From positions 1-40,407 of the forward strand of contig NZ_JAMXOT010000109.1 of assembly GCF_024220515.1 (NCBI RefSeq): 40,407 nt of DNA, written 5' to 3'. The DNA is from Oscillatoria sp. HE19RPO. Lineage in GTDB: Bacteria > Cyanobacteriota > Cyanobacteriia > Cyanobacteriales > Laspinemataceae. Numbering within the stretch: position 1 is the first letter of the stretch; the number at the start of each line of letters is the position of its first letter. The notes under the pieces are model-generated. The model was given only the letters and a program-made list of their open reading frames with translations. It was not told the DNA's origin and made no database searches. The position numbers were made by a program, and so were the translations under genes. This document shows, one piece after another, positions 33,675 to 40,407 of the stretch.

Positions 33675-34232
33675 ATGACTAATAATACACCCAACTCAAT
33701 CGTAGACGATTCTACCCTTCAAAAACATAGTCAAGCTGAACCCTTGTCAAATACCAACTCAAAAGGAGGTGAAGGACCAGTAGGAAACTCGCGAGTAGAA
33801 CAAGCCATAAAGGACGGGCAAGAAAATTTTGACAAGGAGGATTCAGAATCGAGGGACAGCACGATTGAACTTTGTTTTTCTAAAGAGACGCATGAGCAAC
33901 TTAAACAAGTTGCTCATGCCTTGAACTTAAACTTTATAAATGTGATTAATTCGGCGATTCATTATATTTATTTTTTGAGCCAGAAAGACAAAAAGTTTTT
34001 AAATGAAATCATGGCCGATAGCCCGCCAAGAAATAAGGAAGAAGAGGGGCAAGATGTACACAAAAAACAATTCACCTTGTTTGTTGAGACGAACCTTAAG
34101 CTGAAACAAATGGGTCTCAGAGATAGAGTCACTGACTGTGCCAGCGCAGGAATTCGGTTACTCTATGAAAACAATTGCTTGCCGAAGCCAAATCAGCAGA
34201 CTAGCAGCACTTCAAGTAGCCCTTCACTATGA
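33675..34232 (+). CDS. Tandem ribbon-helix-helix-like DNA-binding protein
   Basis: The 185-residue protein has a disordered, acidic N-terminus (residues 1-65) and a segment STIELCFSKETHEQLKQVAH...LNFINVINSAIHYIYFL (about 62-100) with the beta-helix-helix layout of ribbon-helix-helix proteins. A second similar segment (KKQFTLFVETNLKLKQMGLRDRVTDCASAGIRLLYE, about 125-165) is weaker. The tail is Ser/Thr-rich. It lies directly after a ParA-like gene, as small centromere-binding ParB-type or CopG-type partners do. It starts at an ATG with a GGAGAG site and overlaps the nuclease start by 4 bp (ATGA). The assignment is by pattern only. Confidence 0.6.
   Translation: MTNNTPNSIVDDSTLQKHSQAEPLSNTNSKGGEGPVGNSRVEQAIKDGQENFDKEDSESRDSTIELCFSKETHEQLKQVAHALNLNFINVINSAIHYIYFLSQKDKKFLNEIMADSPPRNKEEEGQDVHKKQFTLFVETNLKLKQMGLRDRVTDCASAGIRLLYENNCLPKPNQQTSSTSSSPSL
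33890..33919. other. Perfect 13-bp hairpin inside the RHH-like gene
   Basis: GCATGAGCAACTT (33890-33902) and AAGTTGCTCATGC (33907-33919) are perfect inverse copies with loop AAAC, in codons for THEQLKQVAHA. A coding sequence rarely keeps so long a perfect repeat. It could be an operator or centromere bound by the encoded protein, or a transcript attenuator. Confidence 0.8.
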
Positions 34233-34720
34233 GCAATAATCGGCAAATCAACGCGGTGATTGAAGGGTTTGTATCTGCTGACTCGGCAACCAAACAAGAG
34301 CAAGGTCGGCGTTTTGCCTATGTCCTAGGACTCACTCCGGGTCCAGCGGGTGCCGATGGGGGCATTGATGGATATGGTGTAGTTGATGGCTCCAAAATCT
34401 ATTTTCAATCAAAACTAAAAAGTAGTAGGCTGGGAGCAGAAGATGCCGGAATATTTTACTCTAATTTGGTCCGGCATCAAGCTGATATTGGAATTTTACT
34501 AGCGGGAGTTGGCTATACGGCATCAACCCCATCCTTGCCTAATGCGGGATTCCAAAATAGGCTCCTTGAGTTTCCAAATATCGAGAACTATCGGATTCAT
34601 CTTCTCCGTTTACGAGATATTCTTCTTCGAGACACACCTCAATGGGATAGAGCCGTTGAGGATTTACCTCCCGTGAGGCAACTGACGCGGGAGGCATGGG
34701 ATGGGTTTAATGAAATTTAG
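34229..34720 (+). CDS. Small Mrr-like PD-(D/E)XK nuclease
   Basis: The 163-residue protein carries the Mrr-type motif GADGGIDGYG (Asp47) ... KIYFQSKL (Gln60-x-Lys62), the usual D...QxK restriction endonuclease signature, with Glu24 in KQEQGRRFAYVL as a possible third acidic residue. DIGILLAGVGYTASTPSLP resembles the later Mrr strand. It has no helicase, methyltransferase or winged-helix domain. It overlaps the RHH gene (ATGA), so the ParA, RHH and nuclease genes are one transcription and translation unit. A defence or addiction role is inferred; an ordinary DNA-repair role cannot be excluded. Confidence 0.75.
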   Translation: MSNNRQINAVIEGFVSADSATKQEQGRRFAYVLGLTPGPAGADGGIDGYGVVDGSKIYFQSKLKSSRLGAEDAGIFYSNLVRHQADIGILLAGVGYTASTPSLPNAGFQNRLLEFPNIENYRIHLLRLRDILLRDTPQWDRAVEDLPPVRQLTREAWDGFNEI

Positions 34721-34729
34721 TTGGAAACC

Positions 34730-35152
34730 CTAGCTATTTTGGGCTAAATAGCGCTCAATTAAGAGAATGGCGACGATATCATCGATCGCCCTTGGGGGTT
34801 GGCGCATTCCTTGGGGAATCAGGCGAGTCAATCCCCGAGGCGGATACATTTCCCAATAGCGATCGCGGGCTTCTAAGGTGCTGTAGCGTTCATCCACTTG
34901 CACAATGGGTAACGGGATAGAGAGGGATTCGGTAATATGTTCTTGCCACTTTTTTGACGTGGTGCGATCGCCAATCACCAGGAGTTCAACCCCAAACTCT
35001 TCAAAGAAAGATTCAATCACCGCGATCGCCTCTTCAGCCGGAACCACTTCATGCACCAACAGTTTGCCCCGACTATTCATCACGGCAATCCCGCACTTTA
35101 ACCGGCCCGGATCGAAGCCCAAAATTACTGTATCTGTTTGAGCATTACCCAT
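34730..35152 (-). CDS. YqgF/RuvX-like RNase H-fold nuclease
   Basis: The 140-residue protein shows the RNase H-like fold: VILGFDPGRLKCGIAVMN (first Asp), ELLVIGDRTTSKKW, VQVDERYSTLEARDRYWEMY and the last acidic site RAIDDIVAILLIERYL. It belongs to the YqgF/RuvX superfamily (pre-16S rRNA maturation or Holliday-junction cleavage). The RGLTRLIPQGMRQPPRAIDD segment is the cyanobacterial form of it that I recall, so it may not be the main RuvX. It lies 10 bp from the end of the plus-strand nuclease gene. Confidence 0.85.
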   Translation of the reverse strand: MGNAQTDTVILGFDPGRLKCGIAVMNSRGKLLVHEVVPAEEAIAVIESFFEEFGVELLVIGDRTTSKKWQEHITESLSIPLPIVQVDERYSTLEARDRYWEMYPPRGLTRLIPQGMRQPPRAIDDIVAILLIERYLAQNS

Positions 35153-35277
35153 TGCTTCTTTTCCTTTTCAATTATCCCTATAACTGGAAAATACTCTGAC
35201 AATTATTCCGACAATTCTGCGGTGACCTTTATTCAGATTAACCCTGAACTCAACCGGCAAAAGCTCACCCCAGTCCC

Positions 35278-37044
35278 CTACTCCGTGGGAAACACAACTT
35301 TGCCCTGATGAACCACCTTAAACTCTAAAGTCAGTGGACCCGAGGTATAGGTTTGACCAGCGGAGATCGCTTGAATAATGCCCGGTTCATTATTGTCTTG
35401 AGAGTCTGGAAGTTGCTTGATAAATTCCATCAAAGCGGCCAGACGACCATCTCCCACTTGGATAGAATCCGTTAAAATCCCCGATCGCCTTGCTCTAAAG
35501 TTAGCGGCAGCTAACAATAAATTCAATTGTTCTTTAATCTCATCTTCACTCATTTCCGAGGGCCGGACCGCAGTCGTGGCTACCAGTTCTCCTTCATTGA
35601 AAACCACCTGATTAGGCACTGCATCGGCAAAAACATTTACCTGCCGTTCACCCAACAAATAATTGGCAGCGGAGAGAATTCTGACCACATAATCTTGACC
35701 ATCATCAATTTGGCCAATGAGTTGGTCTAGTTCCGTATCTGTAATCGCGATCGCCCATTCATTCAGTTGAGTGGTTCCGGGACGAATCAAGGAAATCGCC
35801 GCCAAATTTGCTTCCGTTAACAATTGCTTGGTTGCTTCCGGTGCCGTTTCTGGGCGGAGGACCCGCAGGACCCCGGAAGCCAACACTTGATTCCGGCGAA
35901 TGGCAACGGTTCCTTCCCGCAACAATTGAAAATCCCGTTCCAGACTTTCAACTTCCCCTTGGAGAAACGCTTGTTGAGTGCCTAACTGTTTCAATAACGT
36001 GCGCTGTTGGGCGATCGCCATCTCCTGCTCAGAAATTTGGCGATCGCGTTGGGCAATTTCCTCCTCCTGAAGGGCGATCGCCTGCTTTTGCTGGGCAATT
36101 TCCAATTCCTGCCTCGCGATTTCCTGTTCCTGTTTCCCTAACTCCTGTTCTTGATTGGCGATCGCCTGCTTTTGCTGGGCAATTTCTGCCGCCTGTTGAG
36201 CCATTTGCTCCTGTTGCTGGGCAATATCCCCTTCTTGAACGGCAATTTGCTGCTGCTGTTGCGCTAGTTGGCGAATTTGCTCATCTAGTTGGCGTTTCTG
36301 TTGGGTGAGCAACTCCCGCTGCTGTGCCGCTTCCTGGCGTTGCTGCTCAATTTCAGCCTGTTTGAGCGCCAGTTCCCGGTCCCGTTGGACAATCGTGGCT
36401 CTAACTTGCTCCCCCTGTTCAATCAACTCCCGCCGTTCTAATTGCAGGGTGACAATATCATCCCGCAGCTTCTGCGCCTGTTGGGACACCTCCTCAAGCT
36501 GACTTTGAGCGCGCTCAAATTTCCCTTCAATCTGACTCAGTTCGGTTCTAGCTTTCTCAAAATCGGTTTGAATGCCGCTGAGTTGGGTCTGAGTTTGATT
36601 CAATTCCCCCTGAGTCTGATTCAATTGAGCTTCAGTCTCGGCTTGTTTTTGGATCGCCCCTTGCAACGAGCGATCGATCTCATTTAATTGTTGTTGCGCC
36701 ACCACCTGCTGTTCTCGGGCTTGGTTGAGTTGGGCTTCCACCTGCTGTTTTTCGGTGATCACTGCCACGAGTTCCTTTTGAGCTTCTCGCAATTCTTTGA
36801 GTTTTTCATCCAGTTGAAACACGCCCACTCGCAACGATTTACTCGTGGCAAATAGGATACTCAAAGTTGAGGCAGCAATCATTAACCCAGTGACAATGGT
36901 GACCACTGTAGCGGTTTGTCTTGGGCGCAGACCAAACAGACTTAAACGGGCCTTACCGACTTTAGTACCGAGGCGATCGCCCAGGGTAGCGAGCAACCCC
37001 CCCAAGACCAACACAGCGAGTATCAGGACGTATGCGCTCGTCAT
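35278..37044 (-). CDS. DUF3084 membrane-anchored coiled-coil protein
   Basis: With the ATG at 37044 the product is 588 residues. Two hydrophobic segments (about 5-20 and 45-66) are followed by a very long Gln/Glu-rich coiled coil (about 75-365) with heptads such as IAQQKQAIANQEQELGKQEQ. The C-terminal DUF3084 domain (about 370-588) has EWAIAITDTELDQLIGQIDDG and VNVFADAVPNQVVFNEGE. The N-terminus SAYVLILAVLVLGGLLATLGDRLGTKVGKARL is typical of the family. Its function is unknown, perhaps a membrane-spacing or division-related scaffold. A GTG one codon upstream is equally possible. Confidence 0.88.
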   Translation of the reverse strand: MTSAYVLILAVLVLGGLLATLGDRLGTKVGKARLSLFGLRPRQTATVVTIVTGLMIAASTLSILFATSKSLRVGVFQLDEKLKELREAQKELVAVITEKQQVEAQLNQAREQQVVAQQQLNEIDRSLQGAIQKQAETEAQLNQTQGELNQTQTQLSGIQTDFEKARTELSQIEGKFERAQSQLEEVSQQAQKLRDDIVTLQLERRELIEQGEQVRATIVQRDRELALKQAEIEQQRQEAAQQRELLTQQKRQLDEQIRQLAQQQQQIAVQEGDIAQQQEQMAQQAAEIAQQKQAIANQEQELGKQEQEIARQELEIAQQKQAIALQEEEIAQRDRQISEQEMAIAQQRTLLKQLGTQQAFLQGEVESLERDFQLLREGTVAIRRNQVLASGVLRVLRPETAPEATKQLLTEANLAAISLIRPGTTQLNEWAIAITDTELDQLIGQIDDGQDYVVRILSAANYLLGERQVNVFADAVPNQVVFNEGELVATTAVRPSEMSEDEIKEQLNLLLAAANFRARRSGILTDSIQVGDGRLAALMEFIKQLPDSQDNNEPGIIQAISAGQTYTSGPLTLEFKVVHQGKVVFPTE

Positions 37045-37455
37045 CACTACTTATTCAACTCCGTCCAGATCTAGCCGAGACAAAAACTTGTGGAGCTAAA
37101 ATACTCTGCTAGGACCTCTGGCAAAGTTCCGCTCTTTTGCACTATAACAGATCCCAATGCCGATTCTAATGGCAGTATCCTGTCCTTGTTTCGCTAAATG
37201 CCTGCATGAACTCAACCTCTCACACCCGGGCAGCGGGTGAGCAGTTGTTGAGCTTACGGGCGATCGCCCGTTCTATCTGTCCCAGTCGCGTGATTAGCCT
37301 CGGTTTTAGAAAAAACAACTTCAAGCCAACGGTATCCTCTGAGTGTCCCACCAGGGCAGAAAATCAACAGAAAACTGACTACTTCTCACCCCGATCCCCG
37401 ATCCCCTGATTGTCTGTGCCCTATTCTGTTAAGGTTGACCCTGGTTGGGTTCAGA
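37045..37455. other. Gap between ntcA and the DUF3084 gene
   Basis: It holds a 16-bp extended HIP1 palindrome ACGGGCGATCGCCCGT (37256-37271) and a 20-bp stretch at 37360-37379 that nearly repeats part of the ntcA gene (37661-37680). No gene is accepted; the 67-codon plus-strand frame has no recognisable features. Confidence 0.5.
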
Positions 37456-38127
37456 TCATGTAAATTGCTGACTCAAGGCCACTGGATTATGAACGGTGAT
37501 CTTCTTTTTATGAATAGAGATCATCTGTTCACAACGCAGATCCCCCAACAAACGGGTGACCGTGACCCGAGTTGAGCCAATGGCTTCGGCGATCGCCTGA
37601 TGGGACAGCTTTAAATCAATCGTAATCCCCTCGGAAGTCGGTATCCCAAAATCCCGACACAAAATCAGCAGAAAACTGACCAACCGCGAACCCATATCCC
37701 GGTGGGCCAAGGTTTCAATCATCATTTCCGTTTGTAAAATCCGGGAAGATAAGCCGCGCAACATCAACATTGATAGGTCGGGATCTTCCTTAAGCGCCTT
37801 TTCCACCTGGTCGATCGGGACTGAAAGCAACTCGACTGGGGTAAAGGCAACGGCATGATAAAAGCGGTCCGAACGATGCCCCGTAATCAGGGAGAGTACC
37901 CCAAATACACTATTTTCCCGCAGCAGGGCCACGGTAATTTCTTCTCCCGCTTCATAGACTCGGGATAGCTTAACGGCACCTTTGAGTAAAAAATAAACCC
38001 GTTCAGCGGGATCCCCAGGGAAAAAGATGGTCTTTCCTCGTTCGTAATTTTCCACCACTGGGGGAAACGATCCACTTCCCATCTGACGGAAGACTGCGGC
38101 TAGTGGTCTATCTTGGGTCATTACCAT
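37456..38127 (-). CDS. ntcA: Global nitrogen regulator NtcA
   Basis: NtcA is the CRP-family activator of nitrogen genes, sensing 2-oxoglutarate with PipX. The 223-residue product has the cyclic-nucleotide-like fold with [40 protein letters not shown] and [20 protein letters not shown]. The linking helix is [20 protein letters not shown], and the HTH is [22 protein letters not shown]. The end [21 protein letters not shown] is normal. The turn before it reads LRCEQMISI, with a Cys that I do not recall from other NtcA. The start MVMTQD aligns with the usual MIVTQD. A GTAN8TAC site is about 100 bp upstream. Confidence 0.97.
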   Translation of the reverse strand: MVMTQDRPLAAVFRQMGSGSFPPVVENYERGKTIFFPGDPAERVYFLLKGAVKLSRVYEAGEEITVALLRENSVFGVLSLITGHRSDRFYHAVAFTPVELLSVPIDQVEKALKEDPDLSMLMLRGLSSRILQTEMMIETLAHRDMGSRLVSFLLILCRDFGIPTSEGITIDLKLSHQAIAEAIGSTRVTVTRLLGDLRCEQMISIHKKKITVHNPVALSQQFT

Positions 38128-38228
38128 ATCCGTTCCTTCTAATTGTCATCTCGTATCTTCTTTTTTGATAACTTGCTAACGGTTTATTGTCATTACCGAC
38201 CCGCTCTTGTTAGAGTTCTCTGACTTTT

Positions 38229-38242
38229 GTACTTTACATTAC
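38229..38242 (-). promoter_or_regulatory. NtcA-binding box GTA-N8-TAC
   Basis: GTACTTTACATTAC on the plus strand is a perfect GTA-N8-TAC in either direction. It is 102 bp upstream of the ntcA start and in the direction expected for autoregulation, which is known for NtcA. No clear TAN3T -10 element was found 22-23 bp downstream, so the promoter position is uncertain. Confidence 0.65.
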
Positions 38243-38363
38243 TTAAACGGACCATTCGCGGTTTTTTTGTGCTTGGGGATACATAATGGCGACCAGTTGG
38301 CTGATCCCTGGATAAAAATATTCTGATCTACGATGTCCGGCGAGTGGCTTCCTCCAAACCCAC

Positions 38364-38381
38364 CTCTGGAACGTTCCAGAG
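38364..38381. other. Perfect 18-bp palindrome in the ntcA-fabI gap
   Basis: CTCTGGAACGTTCCAGAG is a perfect palindrome 208 bp before the fabI start. Another stem, CTCCTC-GTTT-GAGGAG, is at 38497-38512. The rest of 38128-38588 has no accepted gene; short plus-strand frames there have no recognisable features. Confidence 0.6.
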
Positions 38382-38588
38382 TCCCCCGTTGTGATTCAAT
38401 CAAATTGGGGAACAGACCCAGGGCGATCGACTCTTGCGAGTCAATCCTCTGGCTTCATGGCTGCAACCGTAGCCGGTCAACCGCCATCAGGGGCGACTCC
38501 TCGTTTGAGGAGGACTCTGAGATCCCGCCAGCCTCACCCTGGGGCAAAACCCGTGCTCCTGAGTAATTTTTACTAGAATAAACCCTCC

Positions 38589-39365
38589 ATGCTAGATTTA
38601 ACAGGAAAAAACGCCTTAGTCACCGGAATTGCTAACAACCGTTCCATCGCTTGGGGCATCGCCCAACAACTCCACAAAGCTGGGGCCAATCTCGGCATCA
38701 CCTATCTCCCGGATGAAAAGGGCCGCCACGAAAAAAAAGTCAAGGAATTAGTCGAACCCCTCAACCCCAGCGTATTCGTCCCCTGTAATGTCCAGGATGA
38801 CGCCCAAATTCAAGCCACCTTCGACACCATCCGCGAAACCTGGGACAAAATCGACATCCTCATCCACTGCCTCGCCTTTGCCGGGAAAGATGAACTCACC
38901 GGAGACTTCAGCAACACCTCCCGCGAAGGCTTTACCCGCGCTTTGGATATTAGTTCCTACTCCCTGGTTTCCCTCGCTGCTGCCGCCAAACCCCTAATGA
39001 CCGAAGGCGGCAGCATCGTCACCCTCACCTACCTCGGTGGCGTCCGCGTCATCCCCAACTACAATGTCATGGGGATTGCCAAAGCTGCCTTAGAAATGAA
39101 TGTCCGCTACCTCGCCGCTGAACTGGGACCCCAAAATGTCCGCGTTAATGGGATCTCTGCCGGTCCCATCCGGACCCTCGCCTCTTCTGCCGTCGGTGGC
39201 ATCCTGGACATGATCCACCATGTGGAAGAAATGGCCCCTCTGCGGCGTACTGTCACCCAAACTGAAGTGGGCAATACTGCTGCATTCCTCTGTAGCGACT
39301 TATCCAGCGGCATTACAGGTCAAATCATCTATGTCGATTCCGGCTACTGCATCATGGGAATGTAA
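38589..39365 (+). CDS. fabI: Enoyl-[acyl-carrier-protein] reductase (NADH)
   Basis: FabI reduces the trans-2-enoyl-ACP in each round of fatty acid elongation. The 258-residue product has the family length. It shows the FabI-specific start [25 protein letters not shown], then [25 protein letters not shown] and [25 protein letters not shown], where the Tyr-(x)6-Tyr-(x)6-Lys-like catalytic residues lie in YLGG... and NYNVMGIAK. It ends [15 protein letters not shown]. It is on the strand opposite ntcA and has its own promoter region. Confidence 0.96.
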   Translation: MLDLTGKNALVTGIANNRSIAWGIAQQLHKAGANLGITYLPDEKGRHEKKVKELVEPLNPSVFVPCNVQDDAQIQATFDTIRETWDKIDILIHCLAFAGKDELTGDFSNTSREGFTRALDISSYSLVSLAAAAKPLMTEGGSIVTLTYLGGVRVIPNYNVMGIAKAALEMNVRYLAAELGPQNVRVNGISAGPIRTLASSAVGGILDMIHHVEEMAPLRRTVTQTEVGNTAAFLCSDLSSGITGQIIYVDSGYCIMGM

Positions 39366-39419
39366 TCCCTGAAGAATTGAGACTTTACGGATTAAAATTC
39401 AACCTTCAATTCCGAAAAG

Positions 39420-39438
39420 CCCCCCTTCTTAAGGGGGG
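39420..39438. repeat. CCCCCCTT-CTT-AAGGGGGG hairpin
   Basis: A perfect 8-bp inverted repeat with loop CTT, followed by TTGGGGGGAT. It is of a type common between cyanobacterial genes. It sits between fabI and hisB and would fall in the 5' part of any long hisB transcript. Confidence 0.8.
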
Positions 39439-39556
39439 TTGGGGGGATCTCTTCTCCATCATTCAACCCCTCTATCTCTTAATTGTCCAAGGTTTCCCCC
39501 TAGACAAGATAAGATCAAGATTAAGACTATTTTTGCGATCGCCACCAAAGCCAATT

Positions 39557-40222
39557 ATGCAGACCCGAACTAGCCCGACTTCCTCCTCCGAGAGTTCTAC
39601 AAAAGCTGATTCCGAACAAAATTTAGGCCAACTCCCCCGGATGTCCACCGTCCGACGCACCACTGGGGAAACCGATGTCCATGTAACCATTAATCTCGAT
39701 GGTCAAGGGAACTGTACCGCTGCTACAGGGGTACCCTTTCTCGACCATATGTTACATCAAATTGCCTCTCACGGCTTGATTGACCTGGAAGTACAAGCCA
39801 CCGGGGATATAGAAATTGACGACCATCATACCAATGAAGATGTGGGGATTACATTAGGTCAAGCCTTGGGCAAAGCCCTCGGCGATCGCAAAGGCATCGT
39901 CCGGTTTGGTCACTTTGTCGCCCCTCTGGATGAAGCCTTGATTCAAGTCGCCTTAGACTTTTCCGGTCGCCCTCACTTAAGCTATGGCTTAGACATTCCC
40001 ACCCAACGAGTCGGCACCTATGATACCCAATTAGTGAGGGAATTCTTCGTGGCGATCGTCAATCACGCCCAAATGACCCTACACATCCGCCAACTCGACG
40101 GCATTAATTCCCATCACATCATCGAAGCCACCTTCAAAGCCTTCGCCCGCAGCCTCCGCATGGCAACGGAAATCGACCCCCGTCGCGCCACCACCATCCC
40201 CAGTTCAAAAGGCGTCCTCTAA
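39557..40222 (+). CDS. hisB: Imidazoleglycerol-phosphate dehydratase
   Basis: HisB removes water from imidazoleglycerol phosphate in histidine synthesis. From the ATG at 39557 the product is 221 residues, with a Ser/Thr-rich N-terminal stretch (about 1-28) and the core [20 protein letters not shown]. The metal-binding motifs are [43 protein letters not shown] and [22 protein letters not shown]. An in-frame frame reaches 39377 but includes the hairpin at 39420, so I reject that start. A shorter start at 39641 is possible. A long repeat array begins 10 bp after the stop codon. Confidence 0.95.
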   Translation: MQTRTSPTSSSESSTKADSEQNLGQLPRMSTVRRTTGETDVHVTINLDGQGNCTAATGVPFLDHMLHQIASHGLIDLEVQATGDIEIDDHHTNEDVGITLGQALGKALGDRKGIVRFGHFVAPLDEALIQVALDFSGRPHLSYGLDIPTQRVGTYDTQLVREFFVAIVNHAQMTLHIRQLDGINSHHIIEATFKAFARSLRMATEIDPRRATTIPSSKGVL

Positions 40223-40232
40223 CCTCCCCCAT

Positions 40233-40407
40233 GTTCGTAGTAACGACTTCAGTCGTTCTCTTCAATTGTTCGTAGTAACGACTTCAGTCGTTCTCTTGTC
40301 CTAGTTCGTAGTAACGACTTCAGTCGTTCTCTTGTCCTAGTTCGTAGTAACGACTTCAGTCGTTCTCTTGTCCTAGTTCGTAGTAACGACTTCAGTCGTT
40401 CTCTTGT
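40233..40407 (+). repeat. Array of GTTCGTAGTAACGACTTCAG units, period 35-36 bp, cut by the window end
   Basis: Units start at 40233, 40268, 40304, 40340 and 40376, with the same hairpin core as the 13930 array. The linker is CTCTTGTCCTA from the second unit on. The last three full periods are 36 bp. It runs off the right edge, so the true length is unknown. Confidence 0.92.

Noticed and set aside
35808-36687. Plus-strand frames opposite the DUF3084 gene
   Set aside because: They are antisense shadows of the Gln/Glu-rich coiled coil.
37206-37409. 67-codon plus-strand frame between ntcA and DUF3084
   Set aside because: Low-complexity Ser/Arg/Pro composition without motif or ribosome binding site.
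38333-38576. Short plus-strand frames before fabI
   Set aside because: Two frames overlap each other and cross palindromes; neither has coding features.

Overview
The window comes from a filamentous cyanobacterium, probably of the Laspinema/Oscillatoria acuminata type. The evidence is psbN/psbH, NtcA, dense GCGATCGC (HIP1) octamers, CHASE2, CHAT and DUF928 proteins, and intergenic DNA packed with short hairpin repeats. Most of the genes are ordinary chromosomal ones. No rRNA, complete tRNA, CRISPR array or intact insertion sequence was seen.

Layout. 1-4.4 kb: repeats, a two-domain glycosyltransferase (DUF2064 plus family 2), an HpsJ-like membrane protein and a family 2 glycosyltransferase. 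5.0-13.0 kb: DUF502 protein, nusB, ftsY, a GAF/SpoIIE phosphatase, a small membrane protein and argH, all on the plus strand, with long repeat blocks between them. 13.2-18.8 kb, minus strand: two HEAT-repeat proteins separated by two opposed 31-32 bp arrays, then a TPR/SPINDLY-type glycosyltransferase translationally coupled to a short-chain dehydrogenase. 18.9-30.5 kb, plus strand: a family 2 glycosyltransferase, then CHASE2-adenylate cyclase, DUF928, a giant TpsA-like haemagglutinin and a TPR-CHAT protein. 30.6-32.7 kb: psbN (minus, 46 aa), psbH, tatA, pth and a small conserved protein overlapping pth. 32.9-34.7 kb: a HIP1-free three-gene cassette with its own promoter, encoding a ParA-like ATPase, a tandem ribbon-helix-helix-like protein and a small Mrr-like PD-(D/E)XK nuclease. 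34.7-40.4 kb: yqgF-like, DUF3084, ntcA (with a GTAN8TAC box upstream), fabI, hisB, and a repeat array that runs off the end.

The most interesting candidates are: (1) the ParA/RHH/nuclease cassette, whose ATPase lacks the ParA signature lysine and whose middle gene holds a perfect 13-bp hairpin; (2) a 122-123 bp MITE-like element with conserved ends whose internal stem changes at most of its base pairs between copies while pairing is kept; (3) an 18-nt exact complement of the ntcA translation start in the 3' region of the first glycosyltransferase gene, followed by a terminator; (4) heptamer and hairpin arrays, including one where the hairpin core flips orientation between otherwise identical units.

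All gene functions are read from recognisable motifs and recalled family features. No database search was run.
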